NCBI GenBank assembly: GCA_041685115.1
Contig: JAWLGK010000017.1
Location: 12,446-76,445 of the forward strand
Length of the DNA: 64,000 bases
Source: JALOAT01 sp041685115
GTDB lineage: Bacteria > Pseudomonadota > Gammaproteobacteria > Thiohalomonadales > Thiohalomonadaceae
Direction: 5' to 3'
Under the pieces are notes generated by a model that was not told the DNA's origin, made no database searches, and saw only the letters and a list, made by a program, of their open reading frames with translations. Made by a program: the position numbers and the translations under genes. Below, in pieces: positions 56,214-64,000 of this stretch; position 1 is the stretch's first letter, and each line of letters starts with the position of its first letter.

Positions 56214-57699
56214 ACTGCCCACCGTTCTGGTCGTCGACGACGAGGTGCGCAGCCTCGAATCCTTGGTGCGCATCCTCGAGGACGACTTCGAAGTCCTGAC
56301 CGCGAGCAACGCCCTGGAGGCCGAGGCCATCCTCGCCCGCGAGTGGGTGCAGGTGATTTTGTGTGACCAGCGCATGCCCGGTATGTCCGGGGTCGAGTTC
56401 CTCAAGCAGGTGCGCGAGAAGTGGCCCGATGTGGTCCGCATGGTGATCTCCGGTTACACCGACTCCGACGACATCATCAGCGCCGTCAACGATGCGGGCA
56501 TCTACCAGTACATCACCAAGCCCTGGCACCCGGACAGCCTGACGCTGACCCTGCGCAACGCCGTACACCTGGCGGAATTGCAGCGCCAGAACGAGCTGTT
56601 GTCCGTGGAACTGAAACGCGTGCCGCAGCCGCTGGAGGAAGGGTTGGCCGCCAAGCGTGAGGCCTTGCGCGAACGCTACCATCACGACGACGGCATCGTG
56701 CGCGCGTCCACCAGTTGCATGAACGCGGTGTGCGACCACGTGGCGCGCGTGGCGCCGTACGACGTCTCGGTGCTGCTCATGGGCGAATCGGGTACCGGCA
56801 AGGAACTCATCGCCCGCGCGCTGCATTACAACAGCCTGCGCTGGCACAAGCCCTTCGTGGTGGAAAACTGCGCGGCCCTGCCCGACGACCTGCTGGAGAG
56901 CGAACTGTTCGGCTACAAGCGTGGCGCCTTCACCGGCGCCGTCGAGGACCGCATCGGCCTGTTCGAGCGGGCCAACGGCGGCACCGTGTTCCTGGACGAG
57001 ATCGGCGAGGTCTCGCCGGCCTTCCAGGTCAAACTGCTGCGCGTGTTGCAGGAGGGCGAGATCCGCCCCTTGGGCAGCGGCCGCACCCGCCAGGTGGACG
57101 TGCGCGTGGTAGCCGCCACCAACAAGAACCTCGAACTTGAAGTGCGCGAAGGACGCTTTCGCGAAGACCTCTACTACCGACTCGCCGCCGTGACGGTGCA
57201 GTTGCCATCACTGCGCGAGCGTCTCGACGACATTCCCATCCTGGCGAAGGCCCTGCTGCAAGACGCCATGAAAAACCTGGGCAAGCGCGTGCGCGGCTTC
57301 ACCGACGAGGCGCTCGCCTGCATGTGTGCCTACCACTGGCCGGGCAACGTGCGCGAATTGCAAAACGAGATCCGCCACATGCTGGTCATGGCCGATGGGG
57401 AGCTCCTGGGCGCCGAGCTGCTGTCCCGCCGCGTCCTGCATGCCGCTCCCGAAGAGGACGACGATCTCCTGGGCCTGCTCGCGGACAGGGGCGGCAGCCT
57501 CAAGGACCGCATCGAGGACCTGGAGGCGCGCATCCTCAAGGAGACCCTCATCCGCCACCGCTGGAACAAGAGCCGCGCGGCCCAGGAGCTCGGGCTGTCC
57601 CGGGTAGGTCTGCGCAGCAAGCTGGAGCGCTACGGAATAGAGCCGGTGGGCACGGGCGGTGCGGCGGTGGAACTGGCGGCCCTCGGCCCGGACGCGTGA
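56206..57699 (+). CDS. hoxA: H2-responsive sigma-54 activator HoxA/HupR
   Basis: A 497-residue NtrC-family response regulator. The receiver domain has D54 in ILCDQRMPGMSG and K105 in QYITKPWHP. The AAA+ domain has Walker A GESGTGKE (193-200), the sigma-54 contact loop GAFTGA (240-245) and Walker B VFLDEIGE (261-268). A Fis-type HTH ends the protein (NKSRAAQELGLSRVGLRSKL). Related HoxA/HupR proteins activate hydrogenase genes in the non-phosphorylated form. AGGAG precedes the ATG. Its likely targets here are the -24/-12 promoters at 41221 and 48411. Confidence 0.94.
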   Translation: MSELPTVLVVDDEVRSLESLVRILEDDFEVLTASNALEAEAILAREWVQVILCDQRMPGMSGVEFLKQVREKWPDVVRMVISGYTDSDDIISAVNDAGIYQYITKPWHPDSLTLTLRNAVHLAELQRQNELLSVELKRVPQPLEEGLAAKREALRERYHHDDGIVRASTSCMNAVCDHVARVAPYDVSVLLMGESGTGKELIARALHYNSLRWHKPFVVENCAALPDDLLESELFGYKRGAFTGAVEDRIGLFERANGGTVFLDEIGEVSPAFQVKLLRVLQEGEIRPLGSGRTRQVDVRVVAATNKNLELEVREGRFREDLYYRLAAVTVQLPSLRERLDDIPILAKALLQDAMKNLGKRVRGFTDEALACMCAYHWPGNVRELQNEIRHMLVMADGELLGAELLSRRVLHAAPEEDDDLLGLLADRGGSLKDRIEDLEARILKETLIRHRWNKSRAAQELGLSRVGLRSKLERYGIEPVGTGGAAVELAALGPDA

Positions 57700-57703
57700 A
57701 CCC

Positions 57704-59071
57704 ATGAGCGGCGAGACGACACCGAGTCTCATCGACAAGGCGGGCGTGGCCGGCCAGGTGTCGCTCAGTGCGTCCACGGAAAGCGCCTGGATCGAGGTGA
57801 TCCAGAAGATGGACGAGGTGTATGCCGATCTGGTGCGCTACCAGATCGCCCTCGAGGCCAAGAATGCGGCGTTGGAAGAGGCGCAACAGTTCATCCGCAG
57901 CGTGCTGTCGGCCATGACGGACGTGCTGATTGTGTGCGACAAACGCGGACGCATCGAACAGGTGAACGCCGCCCTGGAACGACTCACCGGTCACGCGGCC
58001 GAGGCCGTGATGCAGCAGCGCGTTGAAGCCCTGTTCATGCCGGAGTCGCGGCCCCTGGCGGAGAAGTTCCCGGAAAAACTGGCCACCGGTGGACTGGTGG
58101 ACTGCGAGGTGAGTCTCTGCGGCGCAAACGGCGAGACGGTGCCGCTCGCCATGAATTGCAGTGCTCGCTACGACCACGAGGGCAGGCTCATGGGCATGGT
58201 GCTGATCGGCCGGCCGGTGGGTGAGCTGCGCCGCGCCTACGATGAATTGAACAGCGCGCATCAGCAATTGCAGAAGACCCAGCAGCACCTCATCCACTCG
58301 GAAAAAATGGCCTCGCTGGGCCGCCTGGTCGCTGGCGTCGCCCATGAGTTGAACAACCCCATCAGTTTCGTCTACGGCAATGCCCATGCGCTGAAACGCT
58401 ATGGCGAGGGCATCACCCGCTATATCACCGCCATCGATGCGGGCACCGCGCCAGACGCACTGCGTGAGCTCCGTGCGGAGCTGAAGATCGATCGCATTCT
58501 GCGTGACCTCACCCCACTCATCGCGGGCACCATGGAAGGCGCGGAACGGGTAAGCGATATCGTCCAGGAGCTGCGTCGCTACTCGGCAAGCCGCCAGGAG
58601 GCGGCGCGCGCCTATGACGTGGTGGAGGTCATCCACAAGGCGCTCAGCTGGGTGTTCAAGGTGGAGCGCCGCACACCGCAGCTGGACCTGGACCTGCCGG
58701 ACACCTTGATGGTCGAGGGCCACCCGGGGCACGTGCATCAGATCCTCGTGAACCTGGTGCAGAACGCCATGGACGTGATGGAAGACCTGGGCGAGCAGCG
58801 CCTGTCCATCGCCTGCCATGTGGAGGCGGATGTCGTCACCATCAGCGTGCGCGACTACGGACCCGGCATCCCCGCCGAGGCGCTCAACCAGGTATTTGAT
58901 CCCTTCTACAGCAGCAAGCCCGTGGGCAAGGGTACGGGGCTCGGGCTGTATGTCAGCTACGGCATGGCCACGGACCTCGGCGGCGAGCTGACGGCCATCA
59001 ACCATCCGGACGGCGGCGCCTTGTTCACCCTCAGGTTGCCCCGTGAGGGAGGTCTGCATGAGCGCGCATGA
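57704..59071 (+). CDS. hoxJ: H2-sensing histidine kinase HoxJ/HupT
   Basis: A 455-residue soluble histidine kinase. An N-terminal helical region leads to a PAS domain at about 62-170 (RSVLSAMTDVLIVCDKRGRI), a HisKA domain with H214 in GVAHELNNPISF, and a HATPase domain with NLVQNAMDVMED, YGPGIPAEALNQVF and GTGLGLYVSYG. No membrane helix is present, so it is cytoplasmic, as expected for a partner of the soluble regulatory hydrogenase HoxBC. It follows hoxA by four bases and overlaps hoxB by 14. Confidence 0.93.
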   Translation: MSGETTPSLIDKAGVAGQVSLSASTESAWIEVIQKMDEVYADLVRYQIALEAKNAALEEAQQFIRSVLSAMTDVLIVCDKRGRIEQVNAALERLTGHAAEAVMQQRVEALFMPESRPLAEKFPEKLATGGLVDCEVSLCGANGETVPLAMNCSARYDHEGRLMGMVLIGRPVGELRRAYDELNSAHQQLQKTQQHLIHSEKMASLGRLVAGVAHELNNPISFVYGNAHALKRYGEGITRYITAIDAGTAPDALRELRAELKIDRILRDLTPLIAGTMEGAERVSDIVQELRRYSASRQEAARAYDVVEVIHKALSWVFKVERRTPQLDLDLPDTLMVEGHPGHVHQILVNLVQNAMDVMEDLGEQRLSIACHVEADVVTISVRDYGPGIPAEALNQVFDPFYSSKPVGKGTGLGLYVSYGMATDLGGELTAINHPDGGALFTLRLPREGGLHERA

Positions 59072-60068
59072 ACACCGTCTCAACCTGCTGTGGCTGCAAT
59101 CGGGCGGCTGTGGCGGTTGTTCCATGTCACTGCTCGGCGCCGAAGCGCCGTCGCTCCTGACCGCCCTGGATGGCGCCGGCATCGAAGTGCTGTGGCACCC
59201 GGCGCTCAGTGCGGAGAACGGTACCGATGTGCTCGATCGGTTCGAGCGCATCCTGCGGGGCGAGCTCGTCCTCGACATCCTCTGCCTGGAGGGCGCCGTG
59301 ATGCGCGGCCCCGGCGGCAGCGGCCTGTTTCATGTACTCGCCGGCACCGGCCGGCCCATGGCGGCATGGCTGGAGGCGCTCGCTCCGCGCGCGCGTCACG
59401 TGCTGGCGGTGGGCAGTTGTGCCGCCTTCGGCGGCATCAGCTCCGGCGGCGGCAATCCCACCGAGGCCTGCGGCCTGCAATACGAAGGCGACGAGCCCGG
59501 CGGGCTGCTCGGCGAGGCGTTCCACAGCCGTAGCGGGCTGCCGGTGGTGAACGTCGCCGGCTGTCCGGTGCATCCCAACTGGGTCCTCGAAACCCTCGCC
59601 CAGCTCAGCCTGGACGGACTCGATGCCACGGCACTCGATCCGCTCAACCGGCCGCGCAGCTACACCGATCACCTGGTCCATCATGGTTGCCCGCGCAACG
59701 AGTTTTACGAGTACAAGGCAAGCGCCGAACACATGTCGGAACTGGGCTGCATGATGGAGCACCTGGGCTGCATGGGCACCCAGGCCCACGCCGACTGCAA
59801 CACGCGGTTGTGGAACGGCGAGGGCTCCTGCCTGCGGGGCGGTTTTGCATGCATCAACTGCACCCGGCCCGGCTTCGAGGAGCCGGGCCACGTGTTCGGC
59901 CTGACGCGCAAGATCGCCGGCATCCCCGTGGGCCTGCCCACCGATATGCCCAAGGCCTGGTACGTCGCCCTGGGTTCGCTGGCCAAGGCGGCCACGCCGC
60001 CGCGTCTGAAGCAAAACGCCGTGGCCGATCACATCGTGGTGCCACCCAAGACCGGGGACAAGACATGA
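59058..60068 (+). CDS. hoxB: Regulatory [NiFe]-hydrogenase small subunit HoxB/HupU
   Basis: A 336-residue small subunit without a Tat signal, hence cytoplasmic. The proximal-cluster CxxC is intact at C18/C21 (SGGCGGCSMSLL). Further ligands are seen in VGSCAAFGGIS, VAGCPVHPNW, HHGCPRNEF..LGCMGTQAHADC and CINCTRPGF. It is the sensor-type (group 2b) small subunit that, with HoxC, reports H2 to the kinase HoxJ. The start MSAHEHRLNL is preceded by a GAGG-type site. It overlaps hoxC by four bases. Confidence 0.94.
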   Translation: MSAHEHRLNLLWLQSGGCGGCSMSLLGAEAPSLLTALDGAGIEVLWHPALSAENGTDVLDRFERILRGELVLDILCLEGAVMRGPGGSGLFHVLAGTGRPMAAWLEALAPRARHVLAVGSCAAFGGISSGGGNPTEACGLQYEGDEPGGLLGEAFHSRSGLPVVNVAGCPVHPNWVLETLAQLSLDGLDATALDPLNRPRSYTDHLVHHGCPRNEFYEYKASAEHMSELGCMMEHLGCMGTQAHADCNTRLWNGEGSCLRGGFACINCTRPGFEEPGHVFGLTRKIAGIPVGLPTDMPKAWYVALGSLAKAATPPRLKQNAVADHIVVPPKTGDKT

Positions 60069-61516
60069 GCCGTCGCGTGGTCGGACCATTCAATCGTGTG
60101 GAGGGTGACCTGGAGATCACCCTCGACGTGGAACACGGCAAGGTGCGCGAGGCGCAGGTGTCCGCGCCGCTCTACCGCGGCTTCGAACAGATGCTGGTGG
60201 GGCGCGACCCGAGTGACGCACTGGTATATACGCCGCGCATCTGCGGTATCTGTTCGGTGGCGCAATCGGTCGCCAGCGCGCGCGCGCTCGGCATGCTGAT
60301 GGGCATCGCCGCGCCGGACAACGGCCGCCTCGCCACCAACCTGGTGCTGGCCAATGAGAATGTCGCCGACCACCTGACCCATTTCTATCTGTTCTTCATG
60401 CCCGACTTCACGGACGCCAGTTATGCGCATGCACCGTGGCATGCCGCGGCCGCCGCCCGCTTTGCGGCAGTGAAGGGCGCGGCGACGCGCGCGGTGTTGC
60501 CGGCACGGGCCGAGTTCCTTCGGCTCATGGGGCTGCTCGCCGGCAAGTGGCCGCACTCGCTGGCCATCCAGCCGGGCGGCACCACACGCGCCGTGGCGGC
60601 CCAGGAACGCGTGCGTATCCTGGCGCTGTTGCACGGTTTCCGTGGTTTTCTCGAAACCACGCTGTTCGGCGCGGAGCTGGAGGCGATCAATGAACTGGAC
60701 AGCGACGCCGCGCTCATGGCGTGGTTCGCCGCAGGCGATCCGATGCGCAGTGACTTCACGCACTTCCTGCACATCGCCGAGGCGCTGCAACTGGCGCGCC
60801 TCGGCCAGGGCCGCGGGCGCTTCATAAGCTACGGCGCCTATGACGAACACGACGGCCCGCTGTTCCAGGGTGGCGTTTGGCAGGACGGCGTTCACAGCGC
60901 CGTTCCTGTCGAAGCCATCGCCGAAGACCTGAGCCACAGCTGGCTCGAATACCGCAGCACGCCGCGCCACCCGTGCGACGGCGTGACCGTCCCCGCGCTG
61001 CCCGACATCCACGGCTACAGCTGGTGCAAGGCGCCGCGGCTGGGCGGTCAGGTGGTCGAGGTGGGCGCACTCGCCAGGCAGATGGTGGACGGCCACCCGC
61101 TGGTGCGCGACCTGGTGGCGCGCGGCGGCGCCAACGTGCGCAGCCGGGTCATCGCGCGTGCGTTGGAAATCGCCCGCGTGGTGATCGCCATGGAGCGCTG
61201 GGCGAAGGAACTCCGGCCGGGCGAGCCGTTCTGTCACCACGGTGAATTGCCCGACACTGCGCAAGGCGCCGGGCTGGTCGAGGCCGCACGCGGCAGCCTC
61301 GGCCACTGGCTCAGTGTGCGCAACGGGCGCATCCACAACTACCAGATCATCGCCCCCACCACCTGGAATTTCTCGCCGCGTGATGCCGATGGCGTGCCCG
61401 GTGCGTTGGAGCAGGCGCTGGTGGGTACGCCCGTGCATGAGGGCGAGAGCAATCCGATCACCGTGCAGCACGTGGTGCGTTCCTTCGACCCGTGCATGGC
61501 CTGTACGGTCCATTGA
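60065..61516 (+). CDS. hoxC: Regulatory [NiFe]-hydrogenase large subunit HoxC/HupV
   Basis: A 483-residue large subunit. Nickel ligands are C60/C63 in PRICGICSVAQS and the two Cys of the C-terminal DPCMACTVH. The protein ends exactly at that His, without the extension that HybD would cut, as is usual for H2-sensing hydrogenases. GRFISYGAYDEHDGPLFQGG lies in the middle. The start ATG overlaps the hoxB stop. It forms the sensor with HoxB; catalytic turnover is expected to be low and O2-tolerant in relatives. Confidence 0.95.
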   Translation: MSRRVVGPFNRVEGDLEITLDVEHGKVREAQVSAPLYRGFEQMLVGRDPSDALVYTPRICGICSVAQSVASARALGMLMGIAAPDNGRLATNLVLANENVADHLTHFYLFFMPDFTDASYAHAPWHAAAAARFAAVKGAATRAVLPARAEFLRLMGLLAGKWPHSLAIQPGGTTRAVAAQERVRILALLHGFRGFLETTLFGAELEAINELDSDAALMAWFAAGDPMRSDFTHFLHIAEALQLARLGQGRGRFISYGAYDEHDGPLFQGGVWQDGVHSAVPVEAIAEDLSHSWLEYRSTPRHPCDGVTVPALPDIHGYSWCKAPRLGGQVVEVGALARQMVDGHPLVRDLVARGGANVRSRVIARALEIARVVIAMERWAKELRPGEPFCHHGELPDTAQGAGLVEAARGSLGHWLSVRNGRIHNYQIIAPTTWNFSPRDADGVPGALEQALVGTPVHEGESNPITVQHVVRSFDPCMACTVH

Positions 61517-63849
61517 TGAGCGCAGTCGACGGCATCCGCGGCGAAGCGCTACGTGTGCGCGGCACGGTGCAGGGCGTGGGCTTTCGCCCCACGGTGTGGC
61601 GCCTGGCCCACGAGTGCGGCCTGCGCGGCAGCGTGCGCAACGACGCGCAGGGGGTGCTCATCGAGGCCTGGGGTACGCACGCCGCACTCGAAGGGTTTGC
61701 CGCGCGGCTGCGGACGGAGGCCCCGCCGCTTGCGCGGATCGAGACCGTTGAGCGTGTGCCGCTGGAAGGCGCCATACCCGATGAAGGCTTTCGCATCGTC
61801 GCCAGCGGCGAGGGCATGGTGAGCACCGCCGTCGCCGCCGACGCCGCCACCTGCCCCGAGTGCCTGGCCGAGGTGCTCGACCCGGCCAACCGCCGTCACC
61901 ACTACGCCTTCACCAACTGCACCCACTGCGGCCCGCGGCTGTCCATCGTCCGCGCCATTCCCTACGACCGCGCCAACACCAGCATGGCGGCCTTCGCACT
62001 GTGTCCCGGGTGTGCGCGCGAATACGCCGATCCCGCCGATCGGCGGTTCCACGCGCAACCCAATGCCTGCCCCGTGTGCGGGCCGCGCCTGTGGCTGGAA
62101 GACAGGAACGGGACACTGGACGTAGCCGACGCCCTGGATACCACCGCGACCCTGCTGCGCGAGGGGCACATCGTGGCCATCAAGGGCATCGGCGGATTTC
62201 ACCTCGCCTGTGATGCCGGCAACGAGGCGGCGGTTGCTGAACTGCGCCGGCGCAAGCTGCGCTATCACAAGGCCTTCGCCCTCATGGCGCGCGACCTGGC
62301 CATGGTGCGCCGCCACGCGTCGTTCGACGAGGCGGAACAGGAACTGCTGTGCGCGCGCACTGCACCCATCGTGATCCTCGACGCCGCCGGCGAGCCGCTG
62401 GCACCCTCGCTCGCGCCCGGCCAGGGCACCCTCGGCTTCATGCTCGCGTACACGCCGTTGCACCACCTGCTCATGGCCGCGCTCGAACGCCCCATGGTGC
62501 TCACCTCGGGCAATCGCAGCGACGAGCCCCAGGCCATCGACAACCAGGAGGCACGCGATCGCCTGGCGGACATCGCCGATTACTGGCTCATGCACGACCG
62601 CGCCATCGTCAATCGCCTGGACGACTCCGTGGCGCGGGTGATGGACGGCGCGCCGCGGTTGTTGCGCCGCGCACGCGGCTACGCCCCGGCGCCGCTTTCA
62701 TTGCACCCGGCGTTCGCGGCGGCGCCGCCGATACTGGCCATGGGCGCCGATCTCAAGAACAGCTTCTGCCTGCTGCAACAGGGCCGCGCCGTGATCTCCC
62801 AGCACATGGGCGATCTGGAAAATCCCGCCGCCCGGCGCGATTACCGACACAATCTCGCCCTGTACCGTGGTCTATTCGAGCACCGCCCGGCGGCCATCGC
62901 CGTGGACCTGCATCCCAACTACGCCGCGACACAGCTCGGCCGTGCATGGGCGGACGAAGACGGCCTGCCGCTGCTGGAGGTGCAGCACCACCACGCCCAC
63001 ATTGCCGCGTGCATGGCGGAACATGGGCTGCCGCTCGATGCACGGGTCGTCGGCGTGGCCCTCGACGGCCTAGGCTTCGGCGCGGATGGCGCGATCTGGG
63101 GCGGCGAGTTCCTGCTTGCAGGCTATGGCGATTTCACGCGCGTCGCGTGCTTCCAACCCGTGGCCATGCCCGGCGGCAACCGCGCCAGCGTGGAACCGTG
63201 GCGCAACGCGGTCGCTCATTTGCACCACGCCTTCGGCTGGGAAAAGGTGGTTGCGCGCCATCCCGGCATGCCGCTGCTGCGCGTGGCCGAAGCGGCGCGC
63301 AGCATGCCGCTGGTGCAGATGATCGACAAGGGCATCAACTCACCGCACGCCTCCAGCGCGGGGCGGCTGTTCGACGCCGTGGCCGCGGTGCTCGGTGTAT
63401 GCATGGAGCACGTGAGCCACGAAGGCCAAGCCGCCATCGAGCTGGAGACATTGGCGCAGCCGGCGTTTGCAGCCCAGCACGATGCCGCGTATCCGGTGCA
63501 CGAAGAACACCACGGTGGACTCGTCAATCTGACGTGGAGTGCGCTGTGGCAATCATTGCTCACGGATCTTGCCGCCGGGGTTGAACACGCAGTGATCGCC
63601 GCGCGCTTTCATCACGGCTTGGCCGCCGCGGTGGCCGCGCTCGCGGTCCGGCTCACGCAACAACACCGCCTGGACACGGTGGCGCTGGGCGGCGGCGTGT
63701 TCCAGAACCGGCTGCTGTTCGAGACCGTGGCGGCGCACTGCCGCAGCGCGGGCTTGCGCGTGATCGCCCCGCGCGAGGCGCCCATCAACGACGGCGGCGT
63801 AGCGCTCGGTCAGGCAGTGGCCGCCGCCGCGAAGCTGCTGCGCCTGTGA
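61516..63849 (+). CDS. hypF: Carbamoyltransferase HypF
   Basis: A 777-residue HypF that makes the carbamoyl-adenylate and passes it to HypE for CN ligands. Domains in order: acylphosphatase-like (VRGTVQGVGFRPTVWRLAHE), two zinc-finger units (CPECLAEVLDPANRRHHYAF then CTHCG; CPGC..CPVCGPRLW), a YrdC-like domain (GHIVAIKGIGGFHLACDAGN; LTSGNRSDEPQAIDN) and a Kae1-like transferase domain (HHHAHIAACMAEHG; VALDGLGFGADGAIWGGEFL; LGGGVFQNRLL). The ATG shares a base with the hoxC stop (TGATG). The gene is complete in the window. Confidence 0.96.
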   Translation: MSAVDGIRGEALRVRGTVQGVGFRPTVWRLAHECGLRGSVRNDAQGVLIEAWGTHAALEGFAARLRTEAPPLARIETVERVPLEGAIPDEGFRIVASGEGMVSTAVAADAATCPECLAEVLDPANRRHHYAFTNCTHCGPRLSIVRAIPYDRANTSMAAFALCPGCAREYADPADRRFHAQPNACPVCGPRLWLEDRNGTLDVADALDTTATLLREGHIVAIKGIGGFHLACDAGNEAAVAELRRRKLRYHKAFALMARDLAMVRRHASFDEAEQELLCARTAPIVILDAAGEPLAPSLAPGQGTLGFMLAYTPLHHLLMAALERPMVLTSGNRSDEPQAIDNQEARDRLADIADYWLMHDRAIVNRLDDSVARVMDGAPRLLRRARGYAPAPLSLHPAFAAAPPILAMGADLKNSFCLLQQGRAVISQHMGDLENPAARRDYRHNLALYRGLFEHRPAAIAVDLHPNYAATQLGRAWADEDGLPLLEVQHHHAHIAACMAEHGLPLDARVVGVALDGLGFGADGAIWGGEFLLAGYGDFTRVACFQPVAMPGGNRASVEPWRNAVAHLHHAFGWEKVVARHPGMPLLRVAEAARSMPLVQMIDKGINSPHASSAGRLFDAVAAVLGVCMEHVSHEGQAAIELETLAQPAFAAQHDAAYPVHEEHHGGLVNLTWSALWQSLLTDLAAGVEHAVIAARFHHGLAAAVAALAVRLTQQHRLDTVALGGGVFQNRLLFETVAAHCRSAGLRVIAPREAPINDGGVALGQAVAAAAKLLRL

Positions 63850-63905
63850 ACCACGCGCTGGCTTCGCGCACCAACCGTCTAAGCGAATGCTGAGTTGACT
63901 CCTGA

Positions 63906-64000
63906 TAGGGGTCGGAACGGGCTACCGCCCGCCCCGCCCTCCGAACCGTGCGTGCGGTTCTCCCGCACACGGCTCTCCAGTCGGTGGTTTCATCATCGTG
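63906..64000 (-). ncRNA. Group II intron, 3' end (domains V and VI), cut by the window edge
   Basis: Read on the minus strand, GAGCCGTGTGCGGGAG-AACC-GCACGCACGGTTC (63944-63976) has the shape and sequence of group II intron domain V. GGGCGGTAGCCCGTTCCGAC and CCCTAT follow as a domain VI-like hairpin with a terminal AY end near 63906. The intron would extend rightwards beyond the window, where its reverse transcriptase should lie. The sequence 63850-63905 between it and hypF carries no gene. Confidence 0.75.

Noticed and set aside
1..64000. tRNA or rRNA genes, including a tRNA as integration target
   Set aside because: No cloverleaf or rRNA-like sequence was recognised by eye; the element uses the yicC 3' end instead. 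A covariance-model search would settle it.

Overview
The window is GC-rich, densely coded bacterial chromosome. The gene set (bioF/bioB/comF, MSHA pilus genes, ubiC, recG, spoT-rpoZ-gmk-yicC, rph-rdgB-hemW) points to a gammaproteobacterium. Together with a complete H2-oxidation and H2-sensing locus it fits a Chromatiales/Ectothiorhodospiraceae-like chemolithotroph. That placement is inferred from gene content and order; no rRNA gene is present.

Layout. (1) 1-1842: end of a biotin operon (bioF partial, bioB) diverging from comF. (2) 2013-8374: MSHA pilus assembly genes mshI, mshI2, mshJ, mshK, mshL, mshM, mshN, all minus strand and mostly with 4-base stop/start overlaps. The ATPase and pilin half of the usual MSHA locus is absent here. 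(3) 8514-16216: ubiC with a degenerate UbiA-like gene, then recG, ridA, spoT, rpoZ, gmk, separated by long nested palindromic repeats. (4) 16215-30459: a 14.2-kb integrated element inserted exactly where yicC and gmk would overlap. It carries a tyrosine integrase, two AlpA-like regulators, a Toprim primase-helicase, a replication-initiator-like gene, two tandem small-terminase-like genes, a HigBA-type toxin-antitoxin pair and many small unknown genes. It has no large terminase, portal, capsid or recognisable tail genes, which fits a phage satellite (PICI-like) or a strongly reduced prophage. (5) 30439-40758: yicC, a Ser/Thr kinase and PP2C phosphatase pair, rph, rdgB, hemW, small conserved proteins (CPXCG, Rof-like), a ROK sugar kinase, a large unknown protein and three small genes. 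(6) 41221-63849: a [NiFe]-hydrogenase locus. (7) 63906-64000: 3' end of a group II intron on the minus strand, cut by the window edge.

The hydrogenase locus has five blocks: structural genes hybO-hybA-hybB-hybC-hupE; maturation genes hybD and a hybG/hupF-type chaperone; hybE-hupK-hypA; hypBCDE; and hypX-hoxA-hoxJ-hoxB-hoxC-hypF. HybOABC looks like a membrane-bound, E. coli Hyd-2-like enzyme. HypA-F and HypX build the NiFe(CN)2CO centre, HybD trims the large subunit, and HoxB/HoxC/HoxJ/HoxA form an H2 sensor acting through sigma-54. Two strong -24/-12 elements (41221-41236 and 48411-48426) sit in front of hybO and hybE. The catalytic small subunit HybO has proline where the second cysteine of the proximal-cluster CxxC motif belongs, while the sensor subunit HoxB keeps both cysteines.

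Intergenic DNA is rich in repeats: hexamer-like GCGGAG palindromes, nested CACGGGG palindromes that often start at a stop codon, REP-like GTAGCCCG palindromes, and two non-autonomous transposable elements with IS50-like ends and 9-bp target duplications inside the hydrogenase locus.
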